The notes under the pieces: generated by a model
The model's database searches: none
What the model was told of the DNA's origin: nothing
The model's input: the letters and a program-made list of their open reading frames with translations, nothing else
Position numbers and translations under genes: made by a program
Shown here: positions 24,480 to 32,815 of the stretch, piece by piece
Layout: every line of letters starts with the position of its first letter
How positions within the stretch are numbered: position 1 is the first letter of the stretch
Origin: Chryseobacterium culicis
GTDB lineage: Bacteria > Bacteroidota > Bacteroidia > Flavobacteriales > Weeksellaceae
Assembly: GCF_900108365.1 (NCBI RefSeq)
Contig: NZ_FNWQ01000007.1
Coordinates: 62,001 to 126,000, forward strand
Length of the DNA stretch: 64,000 bases
Direction of reading: 5' to 3'

Positions 24480-26072
24480 TTATACTGCAGGCCCTGCTGC
24501 ATCTTTTATCTCTTCCAATAATTTTTTTCTTTCACGAAGTCTTCTTCTGGCAATGACGGATTTACCGCCCAGAACTCTTACAAATCTGAAATACTGGAAA
24601 CGTTTTGCTCCGAAGTGATGCGTGGCAACATAAATCAGCACGCCGAATCCGACTAAAATAATATATCCGAATATTTTCTTGGTGGCAATAATGATGGCAT
24701 TGAGCTGAATGACTTTCATATTCGCGGCTACATTCTGAGGAGTAAACGTCATTCCGTCCATATAAACGGCAAGATCACCAATTGCTGTCACCTGAAAACG
24801 GTACTGAAACCATGCATAGAGTGTTGAAAAAATTCCTACGGCAAGAAAAGTCCTCCAGACTAACACAAGTCCGATGGCTGCCAGCATTTCATCCATTTCA
24901 AGCTTATCCAGTGTGTAAAACCATACGGAGATAAACAGCGAACACATTCCGTATCCTTTTAAAAACATCGGCAGATACCAATTGTCATAACTGAACTCCA
25001 GAACCATGGAAAAATACATGATAACAGCATATGCAACCATAGATGCAAAACCGGAAAAAATATACATTTTCAAAGGCTTCTCTTTTTTAAACCAGAAAAT
25101 TGCCAGAGCTCCGGCCAGTATAATTCCGGGAATCATGAGTACACTCAATCTGGTATTGGTTAATTGATCATATCCCAGTACCCCCACCGCAAAAGTATTC
25201 TGAAGAGACGCAGTTCCTAAAAACATTCCCAGCCAGAAAAGCATAAACAACCCATGCTGTACATTATTTTTTGTAAAAATTCTGAATGAAAGGTACGGGC
25301 GTTTTAAAGTTAACTGACGGATCGAAAGCAGCGCAAAGCTCACAAAAGCGGCAATGCTTGCATTGATAATATTCTTCGAATTAAACCAGTCCTGCTGTCT
25401 TCCAAATGCATACACATACGCCGAAAACATAAAAGTTGAAATGAACAGTAAAATACTGAGCCAATCAATATAGTGAAGAGGGACTTTTAACGCAAAATAT
25501 TGATCATGCATAAAAATCCAGTGTATTAACGCTAAAATAAAGCATAAAACCGCTGTTAAGAGGTAAAACTGCTGCCAGTTGTAAAGTAAAGCGAACTCAG
25601 CGGCATAGTAAGTGGCCACCTGGTTCATTACCAGAACGAATGTGTAGAAAGCCCCATAGAATATACCACGGTTTCCAATCATAACCATTAACGGAAGGAA
25701 CAGTTCTATAGTAACCATCATCTTCATAAAACCTATCACTAAAGATGTAAAGATGAAAATCATAGGCTGTAAAGTAGTTCCGTTGACATAGCTGAGTGCT
25801 CCTAAAAGCACCAGAAGTAAAACCATCTTGTCCCTTACTTTGAATCTCATTTTAATCCTTAGGACAACAGGCATACAGGCCCCCATGCCAATGGTAGTAG
25901 CATAGTTAGCCCACATAAAATATTCTGTCATAGCACCGGTACCGCTTACCAGAGAGCTGATATTCCCGGTATACACCCCACCAATTGGCATTACTACAGC
26001 AAGCAGTAATACAATCAGCAGCAGCTGTACGGGTTTTGGAACCCAATCGCTATATAATCCTTTGTTGTACAT
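24480..26072 (-). CDS. MFS drug transporter, EmrB/DHA2-like (14 TM)
   Basis: A 530-residue inner-membrane transporter with about 14 hydrophobic segments, as in DHA2 proton antiporters. LVLLGALSYVNGTTLQPMIFIF and the long C-terminal region with an extra helix near 430-500 fit the EmrB layout. The classic EmrB motifs are diverged, as is usual in the Bacteroidota form. A basic tail (ARRRLRERKKLLEEI) lies in the cytoplasm. Last gene of the AraC-TolC-EmrA-EmrB set; with the two upstream proteins it should export hydrophobic toxic compounds across both membranes. The 99-nt gap to the EmrA-like gene carries a degenerate repeat. Confidence 0.85.
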   Translation of the reverse strand: MYNKGLYSDWVPKPVQLLLIVLLLAVVMPIGGVYTGNISSLVSGTGAMTEYFMWANYATTIGMGACMPVVLRIKMRFKVRDKMVLLLVLLGALSYVNGTTLQPMIFIFTSLVIGFMKMMVTIELFLPLMVMIGNRGIFYGAFYTFVLVMNQVATYYAAEFALLYNWQQFYLLTAVLCFILALIHWIFMHDQYFALKVPLHYIDWLSILLFISTFMFSAYVYAFGRQQDWFNSKNIINASIAAFVSFALLSIRQLTLKRPYLSFRIFTKNNVQHGLFMLFWLGMFLGTASLQNTFAVGVLGYDQLTNTRLSVLMIPGIILAGALAIFWFKKEKPLKMYIFSGFASMVAYAVIMYFSMVLEFSYDNWYLPMFLKGYGMCSLFISVWFYTLDKLEMDEMLAAIGLVLVWRTFLAVGIFSTLYAWFQYRFQVTAIGDLAVYMDGMTFTPQNVAANMKVIQLNAIIIATKKIFGYIILVGFGVLIYVATHHFGAKRFQYFRFVRVLGGKSVIARRRLRERKKLLEEIKDAAGPAV

Positions 26073-26077
26073 TATTT

Positions 26078-26171
26078 TTAGGTATAGATTTCAGATATCA
26101 GATGTCAGACCTTCAACATTCAGCGTTAGCTTTCCCAAAAACATAATGTCTGGAATCGGATATCTTACATC
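26078..26171. repeat. Degenerate repeat within the efflux operon
   Basis: GATTTCAGATATCAGATGTC at the left and TCGGATATCTTACATCTTAG at the right form an imperfect inverted pair with a central TTCAACATTCAGCG. The word set is the same as in the purM upstream spacer (976-1090). Confidence 0.5.
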
Positions 26172-27290
26172 TTAGTCTTTATTAATATTCACGTTCATAT
26201 TCATTCCTGCGCTCAGTTTGTCAAGATCTTCTTTTTTGTTGGAAGCTGTAAACTCTATTCTTACAGGGATTCTCTGCTGTACTTTAATGAAATTTCCTGT
26301 GGAGTTATCGGTAGGTACACTTGAGTATCTTGATCCGGTAGCTGCGGAAACCGCTGTTACAATTCCTTCGAATTTTTTTCCTCCTAAAGCATCAGCGGTC
26401 ATAGACATTTTTTCTCCTACTTTGATATTCGGCATCTGGCTTTCCAGGAAGTTGGCGGTTACCCATTTCTGGCCGTTTAAAACAATAGTTGCCACTTGCT
26501 GCCCCGGCTGGATCAGCTGCCCTTCAGAAATCGTTCTTCTTCCCATAACTCCATCATAAGGCGCTGTAATAACCGTATATGAAAGATTGATTCTTGCCAT
26601 ATCCAAGGCAGATTTTGTTCTTTTGATCTCAGCATCGTTGATTCCCAATCTGCTTTTCACTTCTGTTGTGGACAGGTTGGCGGATTGTTTCTGGTTCACT
26701 AGAGTTTCGTAAGCTGCCTTCTGAGCATCATATTCTGTTTTTACCTGATCGTATTGCTGTCTGGTAACAGCTTCGGCGGCTAAAAGATTTTTGTATCGGT
26801 TTAAATTCTGTTCAGCATTCCATAATCTGGCTTTTGCCCCGGCAATATTGGACTGCATGACGTTGATATTGTTAGACACGGTATTTACAGAAGAGCCTGT
26901 TGCTGTTTTTTGCGCCAGAGCATTCTGATAAGCCGCTTCTGCCTGCCCTAATTGTGTAAGAATTTCACGATCATCCAGTATTACCAATGTATCTCCTTTT
27001 TTTACCCGCTGATGTTCAATAAACTTAATTTCTTTAATATAGGCAGAAACTCTTGTATTGATGGGATTGATGAATTCCTCTACCTGTGCTGCTTCCGTAT
27101 AGGTTTTGTTTCCGATATGGAAATATTCACGGATTAACCAGAATAATCCAAAACCGATCACCAGAAAAACGATGATATTAGAAATGATGGCTCTGATCTT
27201 ATTGGTTTTATTTTTCTTTTTTTTGTTTTCTGCTGCGGATGCTGCAGGAGTTGGTGCTGTATTTTGAGTAGTGTGTTCCTTGTTTTCCAT
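26172..27290 (-). CDS. HlyD-family membrane fusion protein (EmrA-like)
   Basis: A 372-residue periplasmic adaptor linking the inner-membrane pump to the TolC-like channel. N-terminal Lys/Pro/Ala-rich cytoplasmic segment (KKKKNKTNK), one TM helix (IISNIIVFLVIGFGLFWLI), then the biotinyl-lipoyl half-motifs. A long coiled-coil hairpin follows (IAGAKARLWNAEQNLNRYKNLLAAEAVTRQQYDQV). Then ARINLSYTVITAPYDGVMGRRTISEGQLIQPGQ is the HlyD_D23 signature. The length and single TM fit EmrA. It lies 24 nt downstream of the TolC-like gene. Confidence 0.92.
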   Translation of the reverse strand: MENKEHTTQNTAPTPAASAAENKKKKNKTNKIRAIISNIIVFLVIGFGLFWLIREYFHIGNKTYTEAAQVEEFINPINTRVSAYIKEIKFIEHQRVKKGDTLVILDDREILTQLGQAEAAYQNALAQKTATGSSVNTVSNNINVMQSNIAGAKARLWNAEQNLNRYKNLLAAEAVTRQQYDQVKTEYDAQKAAYETLVNQKQSANLSTTEVKSRLGINDAEIKRTKSALDMARINLSYTVITAPYDGVMGRRTISEGQLIQPGQQVATIVLNGQKWVTANFLESQMPNIKVGEKMSMTADALGGKKFEGIVTAVSAATGSRYSSVPTDNSTGNFIKVQQRIPVRIEFTASNKKEDLDKLSAGMNMNVNINKD

Positions 27291-27314
27291 TGTGTTGATT
27301 GTCAGTTTTAAAAA

Positions 27315-28625
27315 TTAAAGTGTTCCTGTAGATTTCAGAAGGTTGTAATACTGATACAGAACATTGATTTCCGCGTTGGCATAATCAAGTTCCGACTGTA
27401 GTTTCTGGTTCTGTGCGTCAATCATTTCTGCCTGTACCGCCAGCTGATTAAGATATTTGGCTTCGGTAATCTTATAGTTTTCTTCCGCCAGTCTTTTGGA
27501 ATCATTCAGGATATCTGCCTGCTGAATGGCTTCCTGATATTTTGTATAGGCCGCATTCACATCCATATCTACATTCTGCTGTACCAGCGTCATGGCATCA
27601 TTTGCCTGATTCTTCTGCAGCTCGCCTAATTTCACTTTTTCTTTGGTTTTAAAAAGAGTGTCTATATTATAACTCAAAGAAACACCGGTCTGCCAGCCTC
27701 CGGAGTACATATCCAAAACAGGGTTTCTGGTCGTGATCGGTCTTTGCAGCGTGTATCCTCCAAATCCGGCCAGTGTAGGTGCGTTGTCTGTTTTGATAAT
27801 CTCGATATTCTTATCTGCTACCGCAATATTTTTTTGGGCGGATTTCAGCATGGGATTGCTTTCGTGGGCCAGATCTGTATAATATTCCTTGCCAATTCCG
27901 GATTCCTTGTTCTCTAAACTTTCGGTAGGAACAATTTCGGTATCAGAAGGAAGCCCTAAAGCAATATTCAGGTTATAAGTAAGGATTTTTTTATTGTTGG
28001 TAAGCGTCAGGATTCCCTGATCCAGATTTTTAATGGCCAGTTCTCCACGAATGACTTCATTTCGGGTCACCATTCCCTGCTGATAAAATTTCTGAATATT
28101 TTTAAGACGTTCCAGAGCCAGTTTTTTATTATTTTGAAATACTTCTTCCTGGTTGATGATTTTGTAAACGTCCAGATAATTGGAAATCACTAAAAACTTT
28201 ACGTCCTGTTTGTTTTTCTCCAGATCCAGTTCGGAAAGCTGTTCGCGCAGCCCTGCCAACTCTATGGATTTATTCACCAGTCCTCCTTTAAAAATAAGCT
28301 GTGTGGCCTGCACCGCATATGAACTTCCATAATGCGGCATCGGAACCTTGGTAGAGTTTGAAAAGTCTTTATCAATTGCCACCGCATCCCCTAAATAAAA
28401 CTGGCTTGCAGAAGCTGTAATGGTGGGAAGTTTCTGAAGCTTAACAACGTTTATATTCTGTTTTGCGATGTCAATATTCTGTGCTGATACTTTGAGCTGC
28501 TGATGATTCTGCACAGCAAGTTCCGCCACTTCAGCTGCGGTCATCTGTTTTATCTGTTGTGAAAAAAACAGCGCAGGAAAAGCTGCTATCAGTACAGATA
28601 GTGCTGTTTTTATTTTCTTTGTCAT
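27315..28625 (-). CDS. TolC-family outer-membrane efflux channel
   Basis: A 436-residue outer-membrane/periplasmic channel. Signal peptide ends LFFSQQ. Two OEP repeats: AEVAELAVQNHQQLKVSAQNIDIAKQNI at the start and DLAHESNPMLKSAQKNIAVADKNIEI in the second half, with helices LKNIQKFYQQGMVTRNEV and ITEAKYLNQLAVQAEMIDA typical of TolC barrels. First structural gene of the efflux operon. A strong promoter with operator-like repeats lies 20-90 nt upstream. Confidence 0.93.
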   Translation of the reverse strand: MTKKIKTALSVLIAAFPALFFSQQIKQMTAAEVAELAVQNHQQLKVSAQNIDIAKQNINVVKLQKLPTITASASQFYLGDAVAIDKDFSNSTKVPMPHYGSSYAVQATQLIFKGGLVNKSIELAGLREQLSELDLEKNKQDVKFLVISNYLDVYKIINQEEVFQNNKKLALERLKNIQKFYQQGMVTRNEVIRGELAIKNLDQGILTLTNNKKILTYNLNIALGLPSDTEIVPTESLENKESGIGKEYYTDLAHESNPMLKSAQKNIAVADKNIEIIKTDNAPTLAGFGGYTLQRPITTRNPVLDMYSGGWQTGVSLSYNIDTLFKTKEKVKLGELQKNQANDAMTLVQQNVDMDVNAAYTKYQEAIQQADILNDSKRLAEENYKITEAKYLNQLAVQAEMIDAQNQKLQSELDYANAEINVLYQYYNLLKSTGTL

Positions 28626-28645
28626 TTTACCTTGTTTTACAGATG

Positions 28646-28676
28646 CAAAGTTAGGTCAACAACAAAATCAATCAAA
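28646..28676 (-). promoter_or_regulatory. Consensus promoter of the efflux operon
   Basis: Minus-strand TTTG (28673-28676), spacer of exactly 19 nt, then TAACTTTG (28646-28653). A full match to the flavobacterial TTTG-N19-TAnnTTTG promoter, 20 nt before the TolC ATG. Confidence 0.8.
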
Positions 28677-28716
28677 TGTTTGATTTTTGGAAAAAGATGT
28701 TCAAATGTAAGATTTT
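28670..28716. promoter_or_regulatory. Candidate AraC-type operator: 16-bp direct repeat plus inverted repeat
   Basis: TCAAATGTNNGATTTT occurs at 28672-28687 and again at 28701-28716, a period of 29 bp. The first copy sits inside the perfect inverted repeat AATCAAA-TG-TTTGATT (28670-28685) that covers the -33 element. Direct repeats at or just upstream of the -33 box are what an AraC-type activator would use. The regulator gene ends right at the second copy. Confidence 0.6.
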
Positions 28717-29560
28717 AATTTTCAAACTGGTGCCTGTACTGTGTAGGGCTTACCTCCAGATGTTTTTTAAAAAAATGAGAAAATGAGTATTGATCACTGA
28801 ATCCGAGAATAGAAGAAACCTCCGAAACCGGTTTACTGGAAGAGTTTAAGAGTACTTTCGCCTCATTAATTACAATCAGGGCAATAATCTGACTTGCCGA
28901 CTTGCCTGTAATGGCCTTTACCACAGAAGAAAGATGTCTGGTTGTAATTGACTGCCGCTCGGCATAAAACTCAACAGTTCTTTCTGTAAGGTGATGTTCC
29001 GCAAGATCGGTAAGAAATACAAATACGATTTCTTCCTGTCTGGACATCTGGTTCATGGAACTGTTATCTTCCTTGGAAATAATGCCTGCCATCTGATAAC
29101 AGAAAACGGAGAAAAGATGCTCTACCATTTCTTTTTTATAAAGCATATCGGTTTCAGAATCCAGAATGTATTTCAGGAAATTGACACTTTTCCAGACGAC
29201 TTCCATTTCATCTTCAGGGAAAGGAACTCCTTTGTTCATCTGCTGTCTGAAATAACGGTAGGTAATAAGACGGTTAAATTTTAATGATAAAGCAGCAATA
29301 AACTCTCTTTTGTAAGAAACCATCCTGGACTGAAAGTCATCAGTTACTCCCACCACTTCATAAATGGTTTGCGGATCAGTTACCATAAACATATTGGCAG
29401 AAACCTCCAGGTCACTGAAATGCTGGCGCAATTTTATAGTTCCGGATTTAATAAAGATAAAAGCAGGATTATCAGGGCGGAAGGGCTTACCAACAGCTAT
29501 TCGCTCGAAAATATTGTGTTCCGTAAAAATATCGACTCCGAACTTTTCTAAGGCAGACAT
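28715..29560 (-). CDS. AraC-family transcriptional regulator
   Basis: A 281-residue DNA-binding regulator. The N-terminal two-thirds is a cupin-like sensor (FRPDNPAFIFIKSGTIKLRQ). The C-terminal about 95 residues form two helix-turn-helix units: FYAERQSITTRHLSSVVKAITG and VSEVSSILGFSDQYSFSHFFKKHLEVSPTQYR, the AraC signature. It lies directly upstream of the TolC-EmrA-EmrB genes on the same strand, with the operator-like repeats in the 89-nt gap, so it probably controls the efflux operon. A -7 box TACATTTG ends 4 nt before its ATG. Confidence 0.92.
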   Translation of the reverse strand: MSALEKFGVDIFTEHNIFERIAVGKPFRPDNPAFIFIKSGTIKLRQHFSDLEVSANMFMVTDPQTIYEVVGVTDDFQSRMVSYKREFIAALSLKFNRLITYRYFRQQMNKGVPFPEDEMEVVWKSVNFLKYILDSETDMLYKKEMVEHLFSVFCYQMAGIISKEDNSSMNQMSRQEEIVFVFLTDLAEHHLTERTVEFYAERQSITTRHLSSVVKAITGKSASQIIALIVINEAKVLLNSSSKPVSEVSSILGFSDQYSFSHFFKKHLEVSPTQYRHQFEN

Positions 29561-29564
29561 AAGA

Positions 29565-29572
29565 CAAATGTA
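29565..29572 (-). promoter_or_regulatory. Flavobacterial -7 box for the AraC-type regulator
   Basis: TACATTTG on the minus strand, 4 nt before the ATG at 29560; implies a near-leaderless transcript. Confidence 0.55.
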
Positions 29573-29634
29573 AGCAATCTTACCAGTGATTACAAAATTT
29601 TATTATTTTAGCATTAATCCAATTTTCCTTCATC

Positions 29635-30108
29635 ATGAGAAAGGTTGATCTATTATTTGCCGAATACAGTAAAAGCCACAGAAACGCGACCAACAAGTTC
29701 ATTCACTGGATTTGCGTACCCTTAATTTTCTGGGCAATTCTTGGTTTTGCCTCCCTGATTCCATCGCCTCATTTTTGTGCGTCCTATTTCGGATGTGCGA
29801 GTATTGTAAGTATTGTGGTGATTATTCTCATCACTTTATTCTATATAAGACTGTCTTTTCTGATTGCTATTGCGATGATTTTGATCATGATGATCATGGA
29901 GCATTTCATCTATCTCACTAATATCAGTATAGGAAGGCAGTCATGGATGGTTTACCTGAGCGTATTTATCGTTACCTGGATTTTCCAGTTTTTAGGGCAC
30001 AAAATTGAAGGAAAAAAGCCTGCTTTCATTAAAGATCTTCAGTTTCTACTTATTGGCCCCATCTGGCTTTTAGGATTTATGCTGAAAAAAGCAGGAATCA
30101 GATATTAA
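29635..30108 (+). CDS. DUF962/Mpo1-like membrane protein
   Basis: A 157-residue membrane protein with four hydrophobic segments. MRKVDLLFAEYSKSHRNATNKFIHWICVPLIFW contains the conserved N-terminal Tyr, His and HxxxxP pattern of the DUF962/YGL010w family. The C-terminus has FQFLGHKIEGKKPAFIKDLQFLLIGPIWLL with the second conserved His. Yeast Mpo1 of this family is an Fe-dependent dioxygenase of 2-hydroxy fatty acids; flavobacteria make hydroxy fatty acids, so a similar role is possible but unproven. It overlaps the stop of the convergent DUF2891 gene by 4 nt. Confidence 0.85.
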   Translation: MRKVDLLFAEYSKSHRNATNKFIHWICVPLIFWAILGFASLIPSPHFCASYFGCASIVSIVVIILITLFYIRLSFLIAIAMILIMMIMEHFIYLTNISIGRQSWMVYLSVFIVTWIFQFLGHKIEGKKPAFIKDLQFLLIGPIWLLGFMLKKAGIRY

Positions 30109-31172
30109 TCTTCGAGGGCATATACGGCAAAACTTGCCAGCCAGTGATCTCCGCCATAATTTCCCTGAAAAAGCAGCGGCAATCCATTATTCAGAAATAC
30201 GTCTGCTGTTTTCCTGAATTCCTTTTTCAGTGGATGATTGGCAGGCAGTGCATTCGAAATCCCCTTCATACACCATGCTTTGGAAAAAGACAACCCCACG
30301 AGATGAACAGTCTGATAATCGCTCAGATCACTTACTACAGGTATTTTTTCAATATTCTCAAGACTCTTTTTTTCGTAGAAAGCATTCAGCCACTGTACAA
30401 ATTCTTTTTGAGGAAGCACTCTGCGCATCAGATCTGCAATTTCCAGGCTTGGCGAAAAGAAATCCGACCCATCCGGTTCCAGATAAGCAGGGGTTTTCTG
30501 ATCTTTTAAGAAAAAGTACTGAGCCTTTTCAATCAGCTGATTTTCAAATTCTTTATCTTTATTAGCTCGTGCCCAATCTATCGCAAATGCCATAGCAAAT
30601 GCAGTATTGGGGTGAACTCCGGTTCTGTTGGGATAGGTTTGTTTTGGAAGATAGGTTTTCCAGGATTTCAGGATCTGATCAGTAAGCGGTTTCAGATTTT
30701 GATGCCATATTTTTGCTTTTGGATGTTCCCAATTCGTCAATTCTTCGTCCAGTTTTAAGATCCAGGCCCATCCGTAGGTTCTTTCAAAAGTTCCCGTTAA
30801 CTGATACTTTGTAAAATAATCTGCTTCTGTCTTCAGTTTTTCTTTCTGAAAGGATTCATCCAGGATTTTTTCAATCTCTCTGGCATTAGAAAGACCGGGT
30901 TTTGTTTTTAAAAGTCTTGCGAGCATCCAATGTCCGTGAACGGAGCTGTGCCAGTCAAAACATCCATAGAAACTTGGGTGGAGATCTTTGGGAGTCAAAG
31001 GAACTTCACCGGCATTATTGATAATATGTGCAGTCTTGTTCGGATATTCCTGATTGATACAGTGAAGAGGCTTATCAGACAATTTCATGGCCATTTCGTC
31101 TGTAAGTTTCGGAACTTCCTGGGCATACATCAGAAATGGAGAAAACACAAATGCTAAAAGACTTTTTTTCAT
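30105..31172 (-). CDS. DUF2891 family exported protein
   Basis: A 355-residue protein with a signal peptide (MKKSLLAFVFSPFLMYAQ). The conserved DUF2891 core is unmistakable: DLHPSFYGCFDWHSSVHGHWMLARLL (about 63-88), GTFERTYGWAWILKLDEEL, YPNRTGVHPNTAFAMAFAIDWA, EPDGSDFFSPSLEIADLMRRVL and a final NYGGDHWLASFAVYAL. The many Trp/His and helical repeats suggest an alpha/alpha toroid, the fold of many glycan-active enzymes, but no activity is established. No operon partners. Confidence 0.85.
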   Translation of the reverse strand: MKKSLLAFVFSPFLMYAQEVPKLTDEMAMKLSDKPLHCINQEYPNKTAHIINNAGEVPLTPKDLHPSFYGCFDWHSSVHGHWMLARLLKTKPGLSNAREIEKILDESFQKEKLKTEADYFTKYQLTGTFERTYGWAWILKLDEELTNWEHPKAKIWHQNLKPLTDQILKSWKTYLPKQTYPNRTGVHPNTAFAMAFAIDWARANKDKEFENQLIEKAQYFFLKDQKTPAYLEPDGSDFFSPSLEIADLMRRVLPQKEFVQWLNAFYEKKSLENIEKIPVVSDLSDYQTVHLVGLSFSKAWCMKGISNALPANHPLKKEFRKTADVFLNNGLPLLFQGNYGGDHWLASFAVYALED

Positions 31173-31347
31173 GAATTAAAAATAAAAATAAATTACCAGT
31201 CTCAACAATTTTTCGCCTGTTTTTACGGATATCTTCATATAATGATTGAATACTTTTAAACATTTTTAAATTTAAACTGCCATCAATGTTGGAAATAATC
31301 ATTTTTGAGCACACTTTTTGATGATTTCCATAAAAAACTAAGCAACC

Positions 31348-32232
31348 ATGACAAAAATTATTTTCCTGTTATCAGGTCTTTTCCTGATCAACTGCAGTAA
31401 ATCAGGAGGTGAAACATATGAAGCTAAAGCTGATCTGATGGAAGTTTTACCCGAAGAAAAAGCACCTCCCTCTGCGCCTGCCCCCATATCTGCAGCTGTT
31501 GTTTCCGAAAAACTACTTCCTGATGAAAACGGAACAAATAAAGAGGTTTATAATCCAAAGAAAACAGATACCATCTCCAAAAAAATCATCAAAAACGGAG
31601 ATATGAAGATTCAGGTGGGTGATATCAAAAAAGCACAGAACCAGGTGCATGAGCTCATTAAGAAAAACAGTGCTTATATCCAGAAAGAAGAGTTTCAGAA
31701 TACGGATATGGATGATAATCTTACCCTCATTATCCGTGTGCCCCATAAAAATTTTGATGCACTCATCAATTCTTTTTCGGATGGTATAGGAACTGTTTTG
31801 TCTAAGAATATTTCCTCCAGTGATGTAACGGAGGAATATACCGATACCGCCATTAAACTGGCTAACAAAAAAATATATCTTGAAAAATACCGGGATATGC
31901 TGAAAAGCGCTGCCACCACGAAAGATATGCTGGAAATTCAGGAAAACATCCGTGAGCTGGAGGATGAGATTGATGTGGCTGAAGGCAGACTTCGCTTTAT
32001 TGATGACCGCGTGAATTACAGCACCTTGAACCTGTATCTGTACAAAGAGAAAGTAAGAAGCTCTACGACCTCAAAAATTGGTTTTGGAAGCCGTTTTATG
32101 GATTCTCTGACTGAAGGCTGGAATAGTTTTGTAAGCTTTCTGCTGGGTATGGTTTCACTGTGGCCGTTCTTTTTACTTATTCCCGTTATTATTGTTCTCT
32201 GGAGAAAATGGAAATCAAAGAAAAAAGAGTAA
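31348..32232 (+). CDS. DUF4349 lipoprotein with C-terminal membrane helix
   Basis: A 294-residue protein. Lipoprotein signal ends FLINC (Cys16) with SKSGG after it, then a Pro/Ala-rich linker. DUF4349 covers about residues 75-260: KKIIKNGDMKIQVGDIKKAQNQVHELIKKNSAYIQKEEF, LIIRVPHKNFDALINSF, then a coiled coil (MLEIQENIRELEDEIDVAEGRLRFIDDRV) and YSTLNLYLYKEK. A TM helix (WPFFLLIPVIIVLW) and basic tail end it. Homologues occur in many bacteria and function is unknown. Monocistronic and convergent with the next gene across a strong terminator. Confidence 0.85.
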   Translation: MTKIIFLLSGLFLINCSKSGGETYEAKADLMEVLPEEKAPPSAPAPISAAVVSEKLLPDENGTNKEVYNPKKTDTISKKIIKNGDMKIQVGDIKKAQNQVHELIKKNSAYIQKEEFQNTDMDDNLTLIIRVPHKNFDALINSFSDGIGTVLSKNISSSDVTEEYTDTAIKLANKKIYLEKYRDMLKSAATTKDMLEIQENIRELEDEIDVAEGRLRFIDDRVNYSTLNLYLYKEKVRSSTTSKIGFGSRFMDSLTEGWNSFVSFLLGMVSLWPFFLLIPVIIVLWRKWKSKKKE

Positions 32233-32243
32233 GAGAAATTAAT

Positions 32244-32276
32244 AAAACTCCGGGCATCTTCGATGCCCGGAGTTTT
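32244..32276. terminator. Bidirectional terminator, 15-bp stem
   Basis: Stem 32244-32258 with 32262-32276, loop TTC, GC-rich core CTCCGGGCATC, flanked by A4/T4. It serves the DUF4349 gene and the convergent 32294-32671 gene. Confidence 0.88.
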
Positions 32277-32293
32277 ACTGCATTATCAACAAT

Positions 32294-32671
32294 TTAAGCG
32301 TTAAAATGATCCTTTACTGTTTCCAGCACTTTCTCATCTGTCATTTTTTGTGAGGTTCCCAAGGTGATATTCAAATCCCTGAACTGAGCTGTATCATGAA
32401 GAAAGTGCTTCAATTCCTCCTGAGTTACTCCCGGCCCGGTAATATAAACTTCCTGAGAATTGGTCAGTAATTTTTCAATCTCTTTAAAGAATTTGTTTCT
32501 GTTGGTGATTTCAGCGTTATTTCCGGCATTTTCACTGGAGTTGCCGTGCTGTATCTCCGCTTTTACTGGTTTACAAAGGGTAAATTGAGAGACGTTTTGC
32601 CCGTCATGATTTTTGGCTACAATGGCTTTTTCTGTGTCAACCCAGATTCCTGCTAATTTTTTATCAGACAT
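32294..32671 (-). CDS. Conserved small protein, possibly eRF1/host-attachment-like
   Basis: A 125-residue cytosolic protein, mildly acidic. GIWVDTEKAIVAKNHDGQNVSQF at the start, a polar low-complexity linker (QHGNSSENAGNNAEITNRN), then FFKEIEKLLTNSQEVYITGPGVTQEELKHFL and a C-terminal VLETVKDHFNA. The strand-helix pattern and the VYITGPGxxQEELKHFL segment recall the middle domain of bacterial eRF1-like/host-attachment proteins, a weak resemblance. The ATG at 32671 (MSDKKLAG) or the one at 32677 could be used. Function not known. Sits alone between two terminators. Confidence 0.6.
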   Translation of the reverse strand: MSDKKLAGIWVDTEKAIVAKNHDGQNVSQFTLCKPVKAEIQHGNSSENAGNNAEITNRNKFFKEIEKLLTNSQEVYITGPGVTQEELKHFLHDTAQFRDLNITLGTSQKMTDEKVLETVKDHFNA

Positions 32672-32756
32672 AATCATATAATTTTAGTGATGAATGGTAA
32701 AAATCAAGAATAATGCAATACTCCTGTTAATAGCTGTTAAATATTTTCCCAATGAT

Positions 32757-32794
32757 CTAAAAAAAGAAAGCCGCTTTACGGGATAAAGCGGCTT
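32757..32794 (-). terminator. Terminator of the LPMO gene
   Basis: Stem AAGCCGCTTTA (32768-32778) with TAAAGCGGCTT (32784-32794), loop CGGGA, followed on the minus strand by TTTCTTTTTTTAG. Confidence 0.9.
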
Positions 32795-32815
32795 AATTTA
32801 TTTAAAATGATAAAA

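Noticed and set aside
31075..31314. Minus-strand 79-codon frame overlapping the start of the DUF2891 gene
   Set aside because: Out of frame with a well-supported gene and without family similarity.
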